Below, one piece after another: positions 37,901 through 45,559 of a stretch of 64,000 nucleotides of DNA. Position numbers and translations under genes: made by a program. The stretch comes from Amygdalobacter indicium. GTDB taxonomy: Bacteria; Bacillota; Clostridia; Saccharofermentanales; Fastidiosipilaceae. Position 1 is the stretch's first letter, and every line of letters begins with the position of its first letter. The stretch spans positions 124,001 through 188,000 of the forward strand of contig NZ_CP118866.1 of the NCBI RefSeq assembly GCF_029101545.1, written 5' to 3'. The notes beneath the pieces are model-generated. The model saw only the letters and a list, made by a program, of their open reading frames with translations, ran no database searches and had not been told where the DNA came from.

Positions 37901-39255
37901 ACAGAAAAAGATTTATCGGAAGAATTGCCACAGGAGAGTATGATGCCGTTGTAATCGGGCATACGCAGTTTGAAAAGATCCCGATGAGTAAGGAATATCA
38001 GGAGAAGCATATCCAAGATCAGATTGATGAAATTATAAACTATGTGGAGGAATATAAGCATGACAGAAATCAGAACTTTACGGTAAAGCAGCTTGAAAAA
38101 ACAAAAAAGAAGCTGGAAACAAGGCTTGAAAAGTTAAACGATGATTTTAAAAAAGATGATGTCATAACCTTTGAGGAATTAGGTGTAGATAAGCTCTTTA
38201 TTGACGAGGCACATAATTACAAAAATCTCTATCTTTACACCAAAATGAGAAATGTAGCAGGTATTGGACAGTCTGAAGCCTTTAAGTCCTCCGATATGTT
38301 TATGAAGTGCAGATACATGGATGAAATGACAGGTGGAAAAGGTATTGTCTTTGCCACAGGAACGCCTGTCAGTAACTCGATGACAGAGCTTTATACTATG
38401 CAGCGTTATCTTCAGTATGAAAGCCTTAAAAAGAATAATTTGGAGCATTTTGATAGCTGGGCTTCTACCTTTGGTGAAACGCAGTCAGCTTTTGAATTAT
38501 CTCCGGAGGGAACAGGGTATAGAGTAAAGACAAGATTTTCCAAGTTCTATAACCTTCCTGAACTAATGAGTATGTTTAAGGAAGTTGCGGACATCCAAAC
38601 AGCAGATATGCTAAATCTTCCAACACCTGAAGCACACTATGAAGTTATTAAAACTTTGCCAAGTGAGGAGCAAAAGGAAATCCTAAAGAGCCTTTCTGAA
38701 AGAGCTGATGATGTAAGAAACAGGATAGTAGAGCCTGACGAAGATAATATGCTTAAAATTACCAATGACGGCAAGAAACTCGCCTTAGATCAGCGTTTAA
38801 TCAATCCACTGCTTCCGGATAATCCTGACAGCAAGGTCAATGTGTGCGTGAAAAATGTTTTTGCCATTTGGGATAAGACAAAAGAAAATAAGTCAACACA
38901 GCTACTATTTTCTGATATGTCCACACCGAAAGGCGATGGAGAATTTAACATCTATGATGATATTAGAGAAAAACTTGTAGCTATGGGAATACCGAAAGAA
39001 GAAATTGCCTTTATCCACGAGGCTAATTCCGATAAGCAAAAGGATGAACTCTTTGCAAAGGTAAGGAAAGGTGAGATTCGTATTTTAATGGGTTCTACAC
39101 AGAAAATGGGAGCCGGAACGAATGTGCAAAACAAGCTGATTGCACTTCATGATTTAGACGTCCCATGGCGTCCTGCCGATGTAGGACGGATTTTGCGGAC
39201 ATTCAAAATAAAAAAGAATGTGGAGGTAACAGACAATGGCAAAGACAATTTTTGA
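31954..39255 (+). CDS. Conjugative-element N6-methylase/SNF2 helicase, 3'-truncated
   Basis: Giant mobile-element protein, 2433 residues from ATG 31954 (GGAGG at 31943). Order: an N-terminal ArdC/LtrC-like region (SQLSIYDKNPEA, VMRGQKGIPIL); a charged, disordered stretch (about 260-400); several small element-specific domains; a DNA adenine methyltransferase with ILEPSMGIGNF (about 1200) and NVPFGEY (about 1264); a DEAD/SNF2 helicase with HVVGSGKT (about 1921) and DEAHNYKN (about 2083). The family normally continues past WRPAD into the QRAGRxxRQG motif VI. Here the reading frame departs after DVPWRPAD (about 39180) and ends 23 residues later, so motif VI and the C-terminus are lost. Helicase activity is probably abolished; the methylase may survive. 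Confidence 0.88.
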   Translation: MRINDFHNILELIKQDVLHSEAEYLKLLKVVGNNQRYDFRSQLSIYDKNPEAIACAKFDYWRERFNRTVMRGQKGIPILEDYGTFKKVDYIFDIGQTVSRNRDVNEVNLWKFDKENHQDVLKEMIKSEGYEESKSTLENIFSLSRLYGDEKIDTLMNELRIADEDRISFTKFVRDSVSYAVASRFKLDYSIDYELLRENFQRLDSISLMSLGESVSDISGKIIDATIQKSKELELQKEVLRGKEAGYNKIKEELEEVEEYVLRRDDQGRNENGRVLRNGEYRRDNRENQGEYAKQLGGRDGLHKEVSKSDLRSDEAGVSFTERGAEQLRDVSRSIQGEEVDRTPDGHSETGDRVYEKREAEADGSLEDRGREQSTVQSNDFSFERDDDQGNSRRLRENIDVEIREAEKASFSLPENSYGQTRLTIPLTENDIDTVLINGGNHDGGRLPVIAEFSKEKTVEELGEYLKDTFKGGNGFYIDEREVSSWYSDKGIHLAYGTSAREDDTQVLNWNDAAKRINELLNSGEFATNVELFEALDYERDRISESLWYLSHDLSEEGKEQGYFELFERGGGFSEETKRLSEALKNPEYLKETIREYDRFIAGYKENRNVLRFHYHKVDSLYQKLQELELPRKEYSTNLTELPKVKSFITEDEVLESLSRGSGVDRGKERITKFFKENHTLQEKANFLKDEYGIGGHSHAVSGAMGSDEWHDAKGLKLQKNDCNDVFLTWTSVAKHIDELFSKNLYLEEKETENKSKIEEPQYYSKDAPENLMTDEMLERVPELYAQEDVALADKEVHAAYIIPFRSNWTWYMTEYDRESGDAFGLVLGIEPEWGYFNLEELKELNAQRLILEDFPKTFRELKDTELKKQMDEQELQSVFNGELSFVEEELEAPEETEEVRRADTVQATLFDYLKEREEVELNKKEEIPLEDFAVKAGDTVYFHHEEYKVREISKNEITGKNDLWLDPVRQGNHQIPIVAFTDNEDLMKQISLERPNFIVGDEVKYKDKDYTITRFDDMGNNLKTVTVKDNTEYLGGMITGSDVIPYRLEGDLERVFQNQTYKHPEQTTEEVEIKKAEAHNFKIKEETLPDKLSPSERLNNNLEAISMLNRIERGERDLDITAQKVLARYVGWGGLADVFDEEKGGQWKEVRSFLKENLSQAEYEAARESTLTSFYTPKTVIDGVYKTLLDMGFKQGNILEPSMGIGNFIGNIPDEMNKSKFYGVELDSVSGRIGKLLYPESDIQIKGLEETSFSNNFFDAIIGNVPFGEYKVNDREYNKNNFLIHDYFFAKSIDKVRNGGIIAFITSSGTMDKKDESVRRYLAARAEFLGAIRLPNDTFKGVAGTEVTSDIIFLKKRDSIRERDEDWIHLAEDENGLLYNKYFVDHPEQVLGSMEEISGRFGNTIACLPKENTDLKELLTKASEEIAKNANYEEIELLDDEITSIPATDDVKNFSYTLIDDEVYYRENSLFIKKEVSDKNKEKIKDYLELNAALKDVIYKQKEDFNEEEIKASQEKLNEVYDNFSKKHGFVNNLSNTRALKEDSNFSLVSSIEILDEEENFKAKGDIFSKRTITKAKVIDHVDTSLGALVLSVSEKGYVDFEYMGSLTDKDRPTMIEELRGEIYLNIREEQNFYRPLSFNLEDGDLPFACANGSNSYKYGYVTKDEYLSGNIRDKIAIVDSYLAKLRQTERELPHLGYAEDGKEKELISYEMNRLEYQKAELTKVLPKELEASEINVRLGATWIPNKDIEKFIFETLKTPGYAKWDIKVKFSNLTSEWNVEGKSRDRGNDLAEMTYGTSRVNAYKLIEDALNLKETKVFDQIVNPDGSKTSVLNKKETLLAGQKQELIKEEFKNWIFSDQERRNRLVKLYNERFNSIRNREYDGSNLSFEGMTTEIDLRPHQRNAIARSLYGGNTLLAHVVGSGKTFEMVASAMESKRLGMCSKSLFVVPNHLTGQIGREFMQLYPSANIMVADKKDFEPKNRKRFIGRIATGEYDAVVIGHTQFEKIPMSKEYQEKHIQDQIDEIINYVEEYKHDRNQNFTVKQLEKTKKKLETRLEKLNDDFKKDDVITFEELGVDKLFIDEAHNYKNLYLYTKMRNVAGIGQSEAFKSSDMFMKCRYMDEMTGGKGIVFATGTPVSNSMTELYTMQRYLQYESLKKNNLEHFDSWASTFGETQSAFELSPEGTGYRVKTRFSKFYNLPELMSMFKEVADIQTADMLNLPTPEAHYEVIKTLPSEEQKEILKSLSERADDVRNRIVEPDEDNMLKITNDGKKLALDQRLINPLLPDNPDSKVNVCVKNVFAIWDKTKENKSTQLLFSDMSTPKGDGEFNIYDDIREKLVAMGIPKEEIAFIHEANSDKQKDELFAKVRKGEIRILMGSTQKMGAGTNVQNKLIALHDLDVPWRPADVGRILRTFKIKKNVEVTDNGKDNF
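32732..33139 (+). CDS. TnpV-like protein in an overlapping reading frame
   Basis: 135 residues lying wholly inside the methylase/helicase gene in another frame. It has its own GAGGAGG ribosome site 9 bases before the ATG and a normal amino-acid make-up (FIRKYPNPTYAVMRLEFLS, LYKEKKLTGHLMDIQKQA), while the main frame over the same bases reads as low-complexity RRDDQGRNENGR-type sequence. The LTGHLMDIQKQAIEFM part resembles LNAYLADIDRQAQERF of the TnpV protein at 39236. TnpV-type proteins are common passengers of Firmicutes conjugative elements; function unknown. Confidence 0.6.
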   Translation: MYFDEMIREEMKTGEFSEMESTDEIIEKIRENTLNSLEEETDFIRKYPNPTYAVMRLEFLSQSEEQSNFEMLVDLYKEKKLTGHLMDIQKQAIEFMRREKPKLMAAWKIEGESNPQYKAMISALKEMTIKEIVEG

Positions 39256-39610
39256 GGAAATGGGCGGCAAATACGAAAGGCAAGGCGATTATTTAATACC
39301 GTGCTTAACTGTACCCGCCGAAGAAGAACAGCCGATAGGCATCTGGGGACAGCGGCATTTGGATTATCTGAAGCATCACTGCAAAGTTACATACACCAAT
39401 CTTCTTACAAGCGGCAGACTTAACGCTTACCTTGCCGACATTGACAGACAGGCACAGGAACGCTTTGAAAGGCTCATAGAGGGTATGAAACAGGCACAGG
39501 GCATAACGGAACAGCTAAAGGCAGAAAACGCCTTAGAATGGACAGGATGCCTCAATAACATAAGGGCTTGTGCGAGGGAGATTGTGGAAAAGGAAATTAT
39601 TTTTGCATAA
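39236..39610 (+). CDS. tnpV: Transposon-encoded protein TnpV
   Basis: 124 residues; TnpV family (HLDYLKHHCKVTYTNLL, LNAYLADIDRQAQERFERL, near-C-terminal REIVEKEIIF). GGAGGT lies 9 bases before the ATG. The start overlaps the end of the truncated helicase frame, so it sits just right of the recombination junction. Commonly found directly upstream of tet(O)/tet(W)-like genes. Molecular function unknown. Confidence 0.85.
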   Translation: MAKTIFEEMGGKYERQGDYLIPCLTVPAEEEQPIGIWGQRHLDYLKHHCKVTYTNLLTSGRLNAYLADIDRQAQERFERLIEGMKQAQGITEQLKAENALEWTGCLNNIRACAREIVEKEIIFA

Positions 39611-39667
39611 ACAGATGATTAGTGGCAGGGGGAAATCCTGCCGCTTTTTCTGCTTTAGTTTGTCAGC

Positions 39668-39696
39668 TTGACAAATAAAGGGTTAAGGAATATAAT
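39668..39696 (+). promoter_or_regulatory. tet(O) promoter
   Basis: TTGACA (39668-39673), 17-bp spacer, TATAAT (39691-39696): perfect consensus sigma-A promoter. Confidence 0.92.
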
Positions 39697-39728
39697 TAGA
39701 TTCAGTATTATACAAGGAGTTAATAAAT

Positions 39729-39752
39729 ATGCGGCAAGGTATTCTTAAATAA
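39729..39752 (+). CDS. tet(O) leader peptide
   Basis: Seven-codon reading frame MRQGILK with AAGGAG 8 bases upstream. It lies between the promoter and the attenuator, as in the known tet(M)/tet(O) control region, where ribosome position on the leader decides transcription into the gene. Confidence 0.7.
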   Translation: MRQGILK

Positions 39753-39904
39753 ACTGTCAATTTGATAGTGGGAACAAAAAGTAGCAGTCCCGTTTCACTT
39801 TTAATATGGGGCTTAGTTTTTTGTACCCAGTTTAAGAATGCTTTTATCATGTAATTTTATATGCCCGAAAACATATAAGTGTTTTGGGGCTATTGGAGTT
39901 ATTT

Positions 39905-39940
39905 ACCCAGTGATAGGAGTATTTATCACTGGGTATTTTT
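39905..39940 (+). terminator. tet(O) transcription attenuator
   Basis: ACCCAGTGATA (39905-39915) pairs perfectly with 39924-39934, followed by T-rich sequence, 37 bp before the tet(O) start. Other short inverted repeats around 39765-39890 could form the alternative antiterminator fold. Confidence 0.8.
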
Positions 39941-39976
39941 ATGCCCTTTTTTGGGTGTTGATAGGAGGAAAATCAC

Positions 39977-41896
39977 ATGAAAATAATTAACTTAGGCATT
40001 CTGGCTCACGTTGACGCAGGAAAGACAACATTAACGGAGAGTTTATTGTATACCAGTGGTGCAATTGCAGAACCAGGGAGCGTAGATAAAGGCACAACAA
40101 GGACAGATACAATGAATTTGGAGCGTCAAAGGGGAATCACTATCCAGACAGCAGTGACATCTTTTCAGTGGGAGGATGTAAAAGTCAACATTATAGATAC
40201 GCCAGGCCATATGGATTTTTTGGCGGAAGTATACCGTTCTTTATCCGTATTAGACGGAGCAGTATTATTAGTTTCTGCAAAGGATGGCATACAGGCACAG
40301 ACCCGTATACTGTTTCATGCACTACAGACAATGAAGATTCCGACAATTTTTTTCATCAATAAAATTGACCAAGAGGGGATTGATTTGCCAATGGTATATC
40401 AAGAAATGAAAGCAAAGCTTTCTTCGGAAATTATAGTGAAGCAAAAGGTTGGGCAGCATCCCCATATAAATGTAACGGACAATGACGATATGGAACAGTG
40501 GGATGCGGTAATTATGGGAAACGATGAACTATTAGAGAAATATATGTCAGGGAAACCGTTTAAAATGTCAGAACTGGAACAGGAAGAAAACAGGAGATTC
40601 CAAAACGGAACGTTATTTCCCGTTTATCACGGAAGTGCTAAAAACAATCTGGGGATTCGGCAGCTTATAGAAGTGATTGCCAGTAAGTTTTATTCATCAA
40701 CGCCTGAAGGTCAATCTGAACTATGCGGGCAGGTTTTTAAGATTGAATATTCAGAGAAAAGGCGGCGTTTTGTTTATGTGCGTATATATAGCGGAACATT
40801 GCATTTGAGGGATGTTATTAAAATATCTGAAAAAGAGAAAATAAAAATCACAGAGATGTGTGTTCCGACAAACGGTGAATTATATTCATCCGATACAGCC
40901 TGCTCTGGTGATATTGTAATTTTACCAAATGATGTTTTGCAGCTAAACAGTATTTTGGGGAACGAAATGCTGTTGCCGCAGAGAAAATTTATTGAAAATC
41001 CTCTCCCTATGCTCCAAACAACGATTGCAGTAAAGAAATCTGAACAGCGGGAAATATTGCTTGGGGCACTTACAGAAATTTCAGATGGCGACCCTCTTTT
41101 AAAATATTATGTGGATACTACAACGCATGAGATTATACTTTCTTTTTTGGGGAATGTGCAGATGGAAGTCATTTGTGCCATCCTTGAGGAAAAATATCAT
41201 GTGGAGGCAGAAATAAAAGAGCCTACTGTTATATATATGGAAAGACCGCTTAGAAAAGCAGAATATACCATCCACATAGAAGTCCCGCCAAATCCTTTCT
41301 GGGCTTCTGTCGGGTTGTCCATAGAGCCGCTCCCTATTGGAAGCGGAGTGCAGTATGAAAGCAGAGTTTCACTTGGATATTTAAATCAATCGTTCCAAAA
41401 TGCGGTTATGGAGGGGGTTCTTTATGGCTGCGAGCAGGGGCTGTATGGATGGAAAGTGACAGACTGTAAAATCTGTTTTGAATATGGATTGTATTATAGT
41501 CCTGTAAGTACCCCCGCAGACTTTCGGCTGCTTTCCCCTATCGTATTGGAGCAGGCTTTAAAAAAAGCAGGGACAGAACTATTAGAGCCATATCTCCACT
41601 TTGAAATTTATGCACCGCAGGAATATCTCTCACGGGCGTATCATGATGCTCCAAGGTATTGTGCAGATATTGTAAGTACTCAGATAAAGAATGACGAGGT
41701 CATTCTGAAAGGAGAAATCCCTGCTAGATGTATTCAAGAATACAGGAACGATTTAACTTGTTTCACAAATGGGCAGGGAGTCTGCTTGACAGAGTTAAAA
41801 GGATACCAGCCAGCTATTGGTAAATTTATTTGCCAACCCCGCCGCCCGAATAGCCGTATAGATAAGGTTCGGCATATGTTCCACAAGTTAGCTTAA
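39977..41896 (+). CDS. tet(O): Tetracycline resistance ribosomal protection protein Tet(O)
   Basis: EF-G-like GTPase that removes tetracycline from the ribosome. 639 residues, full length. G1 AHVDAGKTT (10-18), G3 DTPGH, G4 NKID and the C-terminal domain-IV loop YYSPVSTPADFR, all intact. From memory of the families the sequence follows Tet(O) closely (for example DDMEQWDAVIMGNDELLEKY) rather than Tet(M) or Tet(W). TAGGAGGA before the ATG. Expected to be functional, with intact promoter and attenuator. Confidence 0.95.
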   Translation: MKIINLGILAHVDAGKTTLTESLLYTSGAIAEPGSVDKGTTRTDTMNLERQRGITIQTAVTSFQWEDVKVNIIDTPGHMDFLAEVYRSLSVLDGAVLLVSAKDGIQAQTRILFHALQTMKIPTIFFINKIDQEGIDLPMVYQEMKAKLSSEIIVKQKVGQHPHINVTDNDDMEQWDAVIMGNDELLEKYMSGKPFKMSELEQEENRRFQNGTLFPVYHGSAKNNLGIRQLIEVIASKFYSSTPEGQSELCGQVFKIEYSEKRRRFVYVRIYSGTLHLRDVIKISEKEKIKITEMCVPTNGELYSSDTACSGDIVILPNDVLQLNSILGNEMLLPQRKFIENPLPMLQTTIAVKKSEQREILLGALTEISDGDPLLKYYVDTTTHEIILSFLGNVQMEVICAILEEKYHVEAEIKEPTVIYMERPLRKAEYTIHIEVPPNPFWASVGLSIEPLPIGSGVQYESRVSLGYLNQSFQNAVMEGVLYGCEQGLYGWKVTDCKICFEYGLYYSPVSTPADFRLLSPIVLEQALKKAGTELLEPYLHFEIYAPQEYLSRAYHDAPRYCADIVSTQIKNDEVILKGEIPARCIQEYRNDLTCFTNGQGVCLTELKGYQPAIGKFICQPRRPNSRIDKVRHMFHKLA

Positions 41897-41947
41897 CAGC
41901 TTGCAAAAGTCATATAAAATGAGATTTGAAAGGATTAGAGACTAATT

Positions 41948-42121
41948 ATGATGAAATGCGAATGGATATTGTGTCCTGTTTGTGGGAGCAAAACCCGTAA
42001 TAAAATTAGGAAGGACACTGTTTTGGAGAATTATCCCCTTTATTGTCCAAAATGCAGACAAGAAAGATTGATTAAAGTTGACAACTTGAAGATAACTGTC
42101 ATCAAAGAGCCAGACGCTTAA
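41948..42121 (+). CDS. Cysteine-rich KTR protein
   Basis: 57 residues, two CPxCGSKTR/CPKC-type pairs (LCPVCGSKTRNKIR and YCPKCRQE) that should bind zinc, with the KTR motif naming the family. Usual small companion of tetracycline-resistance genes on Tn916-like and related elements. Function unknown. Followed by a strong terminator. Confidence 0.85.
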   Translation: MMKCEWILCPVCGSKTRNKIRKDTVLENYPLYCPKCRQERLIKVDNLKITVIKEPDA

Positions 42122-42126
42122 GACGC

Positions 42127-42174
42127 AGAGCCGATGAAATTGTGGAACAATTCACGAATCATCGGCTCTTTTTG
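42127..42174 (+). terminator. Terminator of the tet(O) unit
   Basis: AGAGCCGATGA (42127-42137) pairs perfectly with 42159-42169, followed by T5. Confidence 0.9.
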
Positions 42175-42608
42175 TTTCGTATTTGAAAGAACAAACTCAC
42201 CAAATAAAAAAAACGATATTCGGGTGGGTTATTTTGTTATACCCTAAATTACCCTCTGAATTTGTTTTTAAATTTGGAGGGATTTTTTTATGTTCTTTTT
42301 TCGGGCGGTTATTCATCTGCTCATACGAAGTAAAATTTATCAATACATAGCATATCAGAGAATGGCAGGAAACCAGTTAAAAAAATTTCTGCCAGTGCAG
42401 CGGTACTTCTCACCTTGAAAGTGGAAGTACAATCTCCATACAACAGAATTTGTATTTCCTATAACCGTAAAGGTCACAGAGCCTTTGCGGTTTTTCTTTT
42501 GTCGATTTTTGTTGGAAAGTGCCGTAGGGCTGTTTCTGATATGCGGTGTCGTTCTCCGCCTCTCCATCTGGATTTTTTACATTTCAAAAATTCAGATGGG
42601 AGGTATTT
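42175..42608 (+). other. Untranslated region upstream of the sigma-like genes
   Basis: No gene seen. Contains two terminator-like hairpins: CCCTC...GAGGG with paired AATTT/AAATT and T7 (about 42251-42290), and CCGTAAAGG/CCTTTGCGG with T5 (42465-42495). Such stacked hairpins precede regulated genes of conjugative elements. Confidence 0.5.
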
Positions 42609-43121
42609 ATGGTGAAATATGCACCAAGAAAGGTATATATCAGAGAAAGTGGCGGCTATGTGGAATTATCCTACACGGAGTTCTGCCGTTGCAGGGAATC
42701 CGACCAGACCTATATGGACAAGCTGTTTATCCCCATTCAAGGCTGTCTGCTTGAAGTCGTGAGGGAGCAATACACAGACTTCTACCGTGACAAGGAACGG
42801 TGGCGTTATCTGCAAAAATTAGATACAAAGAATAGACTGCTATCTCTCGACGGATTTACGGACAGCGAGGGGAATCCTCTGGACTTTATCACTGATGAAG
42901 CGGTGGACATTGCAGAAACCGTTGTCAATGCGGTCATGGTGGACAGGCTGAAAGCCGCCCTGCCTTTGCTGTCGGATAGTGAACAGGAGCTGATACAGGC
43001 AATCTTTTTTGACGGACTTTCCGAGCGTGAAGTCGGGGCGAGGTTGGGCATAACCCAGAGCGTTGTAAACAAACGCAAAGCCAGAATCCTAATAAAACTA
43101 AGAAAGATAATAGAAAATTAA
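42609..43121 (+). CDS. Sigma-70-like regulator of a conjugative element
   Basis: 170 residues. The C-terminal 60 form a sigma-4-like helix-turn-helix (LSDSEQELIQAIFFDGLS, VGARLGITQSVVNKRKARI); the N-terminus (YIRESGGYVELSYTEFCRC) is typical of the ICE-borne group. ATG 42609 follows GGGAGG; upstream in-frame starts lack a ribosome site. First of three related genes, each ended by its own hairpin. Probably controls element genes (inference). Confidence 0.75.
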   Translation: MVKYAPRKVYIRESGGYVELSYTEFCRCRESDQTYMDKLFIPIQGCLLEVVREQYTDFYRDKERWRYLQKLDTKNRLLSLDGFTDSEGNPLDFITDEAVDIAETVVNAVMVDRLKAALPLLSDSEQELIQAIFFDGLSEREVGARLGITQSVVNKRKARILIKLRKIIEN

Positions 43122-43135
43122 AATTTAAGGCGTTC

Positions 43136-43176
43136 AGCCCCCTTGTTTTTTCCTTTGGGAAGATGAGGGGGCTTTT
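43136..43176 (+). terminator. Terminator after the first sigma-like gene
   Basis: AGCCCCCT (43136-43143) pairs with AGGGGGCT (43166-43173), then TTTC. Confidence 0.7.
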
Positions 43177-43215
43177 CTCTGCCCTCTCAATCAATTCTGA
43201 TTGGAGGAAGTAAGA

Positions 43216-43641
43216 ATGGCATACAACCACGGACGGGAGGACAGGAAATGGCGTATCTGGAAAGAAGCGGAGGAAAAGCTGCTGCGTGAGTGCGGCGTTG
43301 ATGAAGCGACCATTGAGCAGATACGCATGGCGGACAGGGCAGACTTCAATTCCAACAGGCGGTTTTACCGATGGACGAATGACGTTGCGGAATATCTTGA
43401 GGACATGGCAGGCAGGGAGCGGCAGGCGGAAGTGGGTACGGTTGCGGAGTTACTGGAAGAGATTGAGAGCGAAAATCTCTATCAAGTATTAGTCACGGTG
43501 GACGGGCGTACCTTGAAAATCGTCCTGCTGAAAATGCAGGGGTATTCCACAAAGGAGATTGCCCCGCTTGTGCATTTGACGACTGGTGCCATCTATGCGA
43601 GGTTAGACCATCTGCGGAAGAAGCTGCGGAAAATTTTATAG
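43216..43641 (+). CDS. Second sigma-70-like regulator
   Basis: 141 residues. N-terminal MAYNHGREDRKWRIWKEAEE is the usual start of this conjugative-element group; C-terminal helix-turn-helix LKMQGYSTKEIAPLVHLTTGAIYARLDHLRKKLRK. TTGGAGGAAG lies just before ATG 43216. Confidence 0.75.
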   Translation: MAYNHGREDRKWRIWKEAEEKLLRECGVDEATIEQIRMADRADFNSNRRFYRWTNDVAEYLEDMAGRERQAEVGTVAELLEEIESENLYQVLVTVDGRTLKIVLLKMQGYSTKEIAPLVHLTTGAIYARLDHLRKKLRKIL

Positions 43642-43676
43642 CTTCTAAAACAGCCTGCCATCCTGCGGGCTACTGG

Positions 43677-43709
43677 GTGAGGGATGGAAATCCCCTCACT
43701 CATTTTTTG
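43677..43709 (+). terminator. Terminator-like hairpin before the third sigma-like gene
   Basis: GTGAGGGA (43677-43684) pairs with TCCCCTCAC (43691-43699); T6 follows. Confidence 0.6.
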
Positions 43710-43724
43710 CAGGAGGACAACAGG

Positions 43725-44477
43725 ATGGCATACAGGGTTAAGGCATACACGCTTCGGGAGGAATCCACGGAAAGCGGCACAAGGTATTTTATCAGCTTTA
43801 AGGACGGGCAGGGCAAATCCCACGAGTTGGAAGTGTCGGAACAGTTCTTTATGGAGTTTCGGCAGATGGAGCGCAGGAACAGGAATCTTTTCTAATGGGA
43901 CGAGCGGCACAGGGAGTTTAACGAGGTATGGGACGAAACCCTTTACAGACGGGCGTTGCGTGTGCCTAAGAGCCTTGATGAACGCATGGTTGAGGAAGAA
44001 CGGAATGAAACGCTCTATAAGGCGGTTGGGAGCCTTCCAGAGATACAAAGGCGGCGTTTCCTGCTCTACTACGAGTATGAGTTCAATTTTTACCAAATCG
44101 CCGCTATGGAGCATTGCACCGCTTCGGCAATACAGAAATCTGTTGCGATTGCAAAGGAGAAAGTAAAGGCGGAAATTGAAGAAATATCTCCAACCGTGAC
44201 CGACACCGCCCGAAAAAGAAATCTGTTTTTTATTTGTGTGGGATTGGCGGCATTACATACTCTCACTTTTTTCCGTGGGAGTAAATCTATTTTTAAGGAG
44301 GTCAACGCCTATGTGCAACGAAAACAAAGACACCGCCCGAAAGGAGGAAAGCCATGCAGAAGTTACAGACAGTCAACGCCGAAACGCTCCTTTATGAACC
44401 GCTTGAGAAACCATCCTTTGTGGTGGACAGCCTTATCCCGACAGGCTTATCGCTGTTCTGCGGCTCACAGAAGATAG
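43725..44477 (+). pseudogene. Third sigma-70-like gene, broken by a stop codon
   Basis: GCAGGAGG precedes ATG 43725. The frame reads MAYRVKAYTLREES...RRNRNLF, then TAA at 43893-43895, then continues in the same frame as WDERHREFNEVWDE and a good sigma-4 domain (SLDERMVEEERNETLYKA, FYQIAAMEHCTASAIQKSVAIAKEKVKAEIEE). One C-to-T change (CAA to TAA) explains the break. Similarity seems to end near 44180; the remaining frame to 44477 overlaps the next genes and is probably not original. Only the last part could be re-started (ATG 43986). Confidence 0.7.
44311..44397 (+). CDS. Small ORF upstream of the RepA-like ATPase
   Basis: 28 codons (MCNENKDTARKEESHAEV) with a strong AAGGAGG 10 bases upstream; overlaps the start of the ATPase in another frame. 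Possibly a translational-coupling leader. Function unknown. Confidence 0.4.
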   Translation: MCNENKDTARKEESHAEVTDSQRRNAPL

Positions 44478-45247
44478 GCAAAAGCTGGCTCATGCTGAAG
44501 CTATGCTTATGCGTGTCGCAGGGAATCCCTTTATGGGATATGCCGACAATGGAGGGCGATGTGCTTTACCTCTGCCTTGAGGACACGTTCTGCCGCATAC
44601 AGGACAGGCTGTTCCGTTTGACGGACGAAGCGAGCGGGCGGCTTCATTTTGCCGTGGCAAGCTGCAAGCTGTCAGACGGTCTTATCGTGCAGCTTGAGGA
44701 TTATCTGAAAGACTATCCAGACAGCAGGCTCATTGTCATTGATACCTTGCAGAAAGTCCGTACAGCTTCAAAAGACAACGCCTATGCAAGCGACTATGGG
44801 GACATCTCCCTAATCAAAGATTTTGCCGACAGGCACTCTCTGGCGGTCATTGTCGTACACCACATCCGAAAGCAGAATGACAGCGATGTGTTCAACAAGG
44901 TGTCTGGGACGACAGGCTTAACGGGGAGTGCGGACGCTACCTTTGTTCTGGAAAAGGAGAAACGGGCATCTGACACCGCCAAGCTGTATGTAACGGGCAG
45001 GGACACGCCCTATCAGGAATACACGCTCCGTTTCCGTGATTGCAGTTGGGAACTTGTGGAGAGGAAAACGCAGGAGCAGCTTGCGAAAGAAACGATACCA
45101 GATGTCCTTTTTCGGTTGGTGGATTTTATGAGGGATAAGGAAGAATGGGCAGGCACGGCAACGGAGCTGTTAGCCGCTATGGGGGAAACGGAAACCATAC
45201 CCACGGTGATTACGAAATGGCTGAATGAATATCACACCATACATTAA
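44354..45247 (+). CDS. RepA/RecA-like AAA ATPase of a conjugative element, 3'-truncated
   Basis: 297 residues. GSQKIGKSW Walker A (about 37-45), LIVIDTL Walker B (about 125), AVIVVHHIRK (about 173) and GLTGSADATF place it with RepA-type hexameric helicase/ATPases (AAA_25) of conjugative elements, probably used in element replication. AAAGGAGG before ATG. The usual C-terminal wedge is cut: after ETIPTVITKWLNEYH the frame stops at once, at the join to unrelated DNA. Confidence 0.78.
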   Translation: MQKLQTVNAETLLYEPLEKPSFVVDSLIPTGLSLFCGSQKIGKSWLMLKLCLCVSQGIPLWDMPTMEGDVLYLCLEDTFCRIQDRLFRLTDEASGRLHFAVASCKLSDGLIVQLEDYLKDYPDSRLIVIDTLQKVRTASKDNAYASDYGDISLIKDFADRHSLAVIVVHHIRKQNDSDVFNKVSGTTGLTGSADATFVLEKEKRASDTAKLYVTGRDTPYQEYTLRFRDCSWELVERKTQEQLAKETIPDVLFRLVDFMRDKEEWAGTATELLAAMGETETIPTVITKWLNEYHTIH

Positions 45248-45533
45248 TGTCAGCATACCCTTTAATGTAAAGGTCATGGCAGCAGTGCCGCAATTTGGCA
45301 CTACTAGTGGCACTAGTGCCAACGCAAATGAACTTGATCCATTCTTAACAGATACGCAACAGGCCGTTTTATTGGAACTCGTCAAAAGACCGAAAGCAAC
45401 CTACAATGGGTTGGCTACCGAGATTGGCGTTTCTAGAAGAACAGTGTCTCGTGCGATTGCTGCTTTAGTCGACATGGAATACATTGAGCGAGTAGGCAAT
45501 AACATATCTGGATTTTGGAAAATTATACGATGA
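45225..45533 (+). pseudogene. Winged-helix C-terminal fragment joined to the ATPase
   Basis: The 102-residue frame has a junk start, then from about residue 38 a clear winged helix (LTDTQQAVLLELVKRPKAT, LATEIGVSRRTVSRAIAALVDMEYIERVG). It looks like the C-terminal end of an AlbA-type ATP-binding regulator whose front part is missing. The join with the ATPase lies near 45230-45330; a perfect palindrome GGCACTAGTGCC sits at 45309-45320. Confidence 0.55.
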
Positions 45534-45559
45534 GTTAAAATAGTTTTTGAGATAACATT

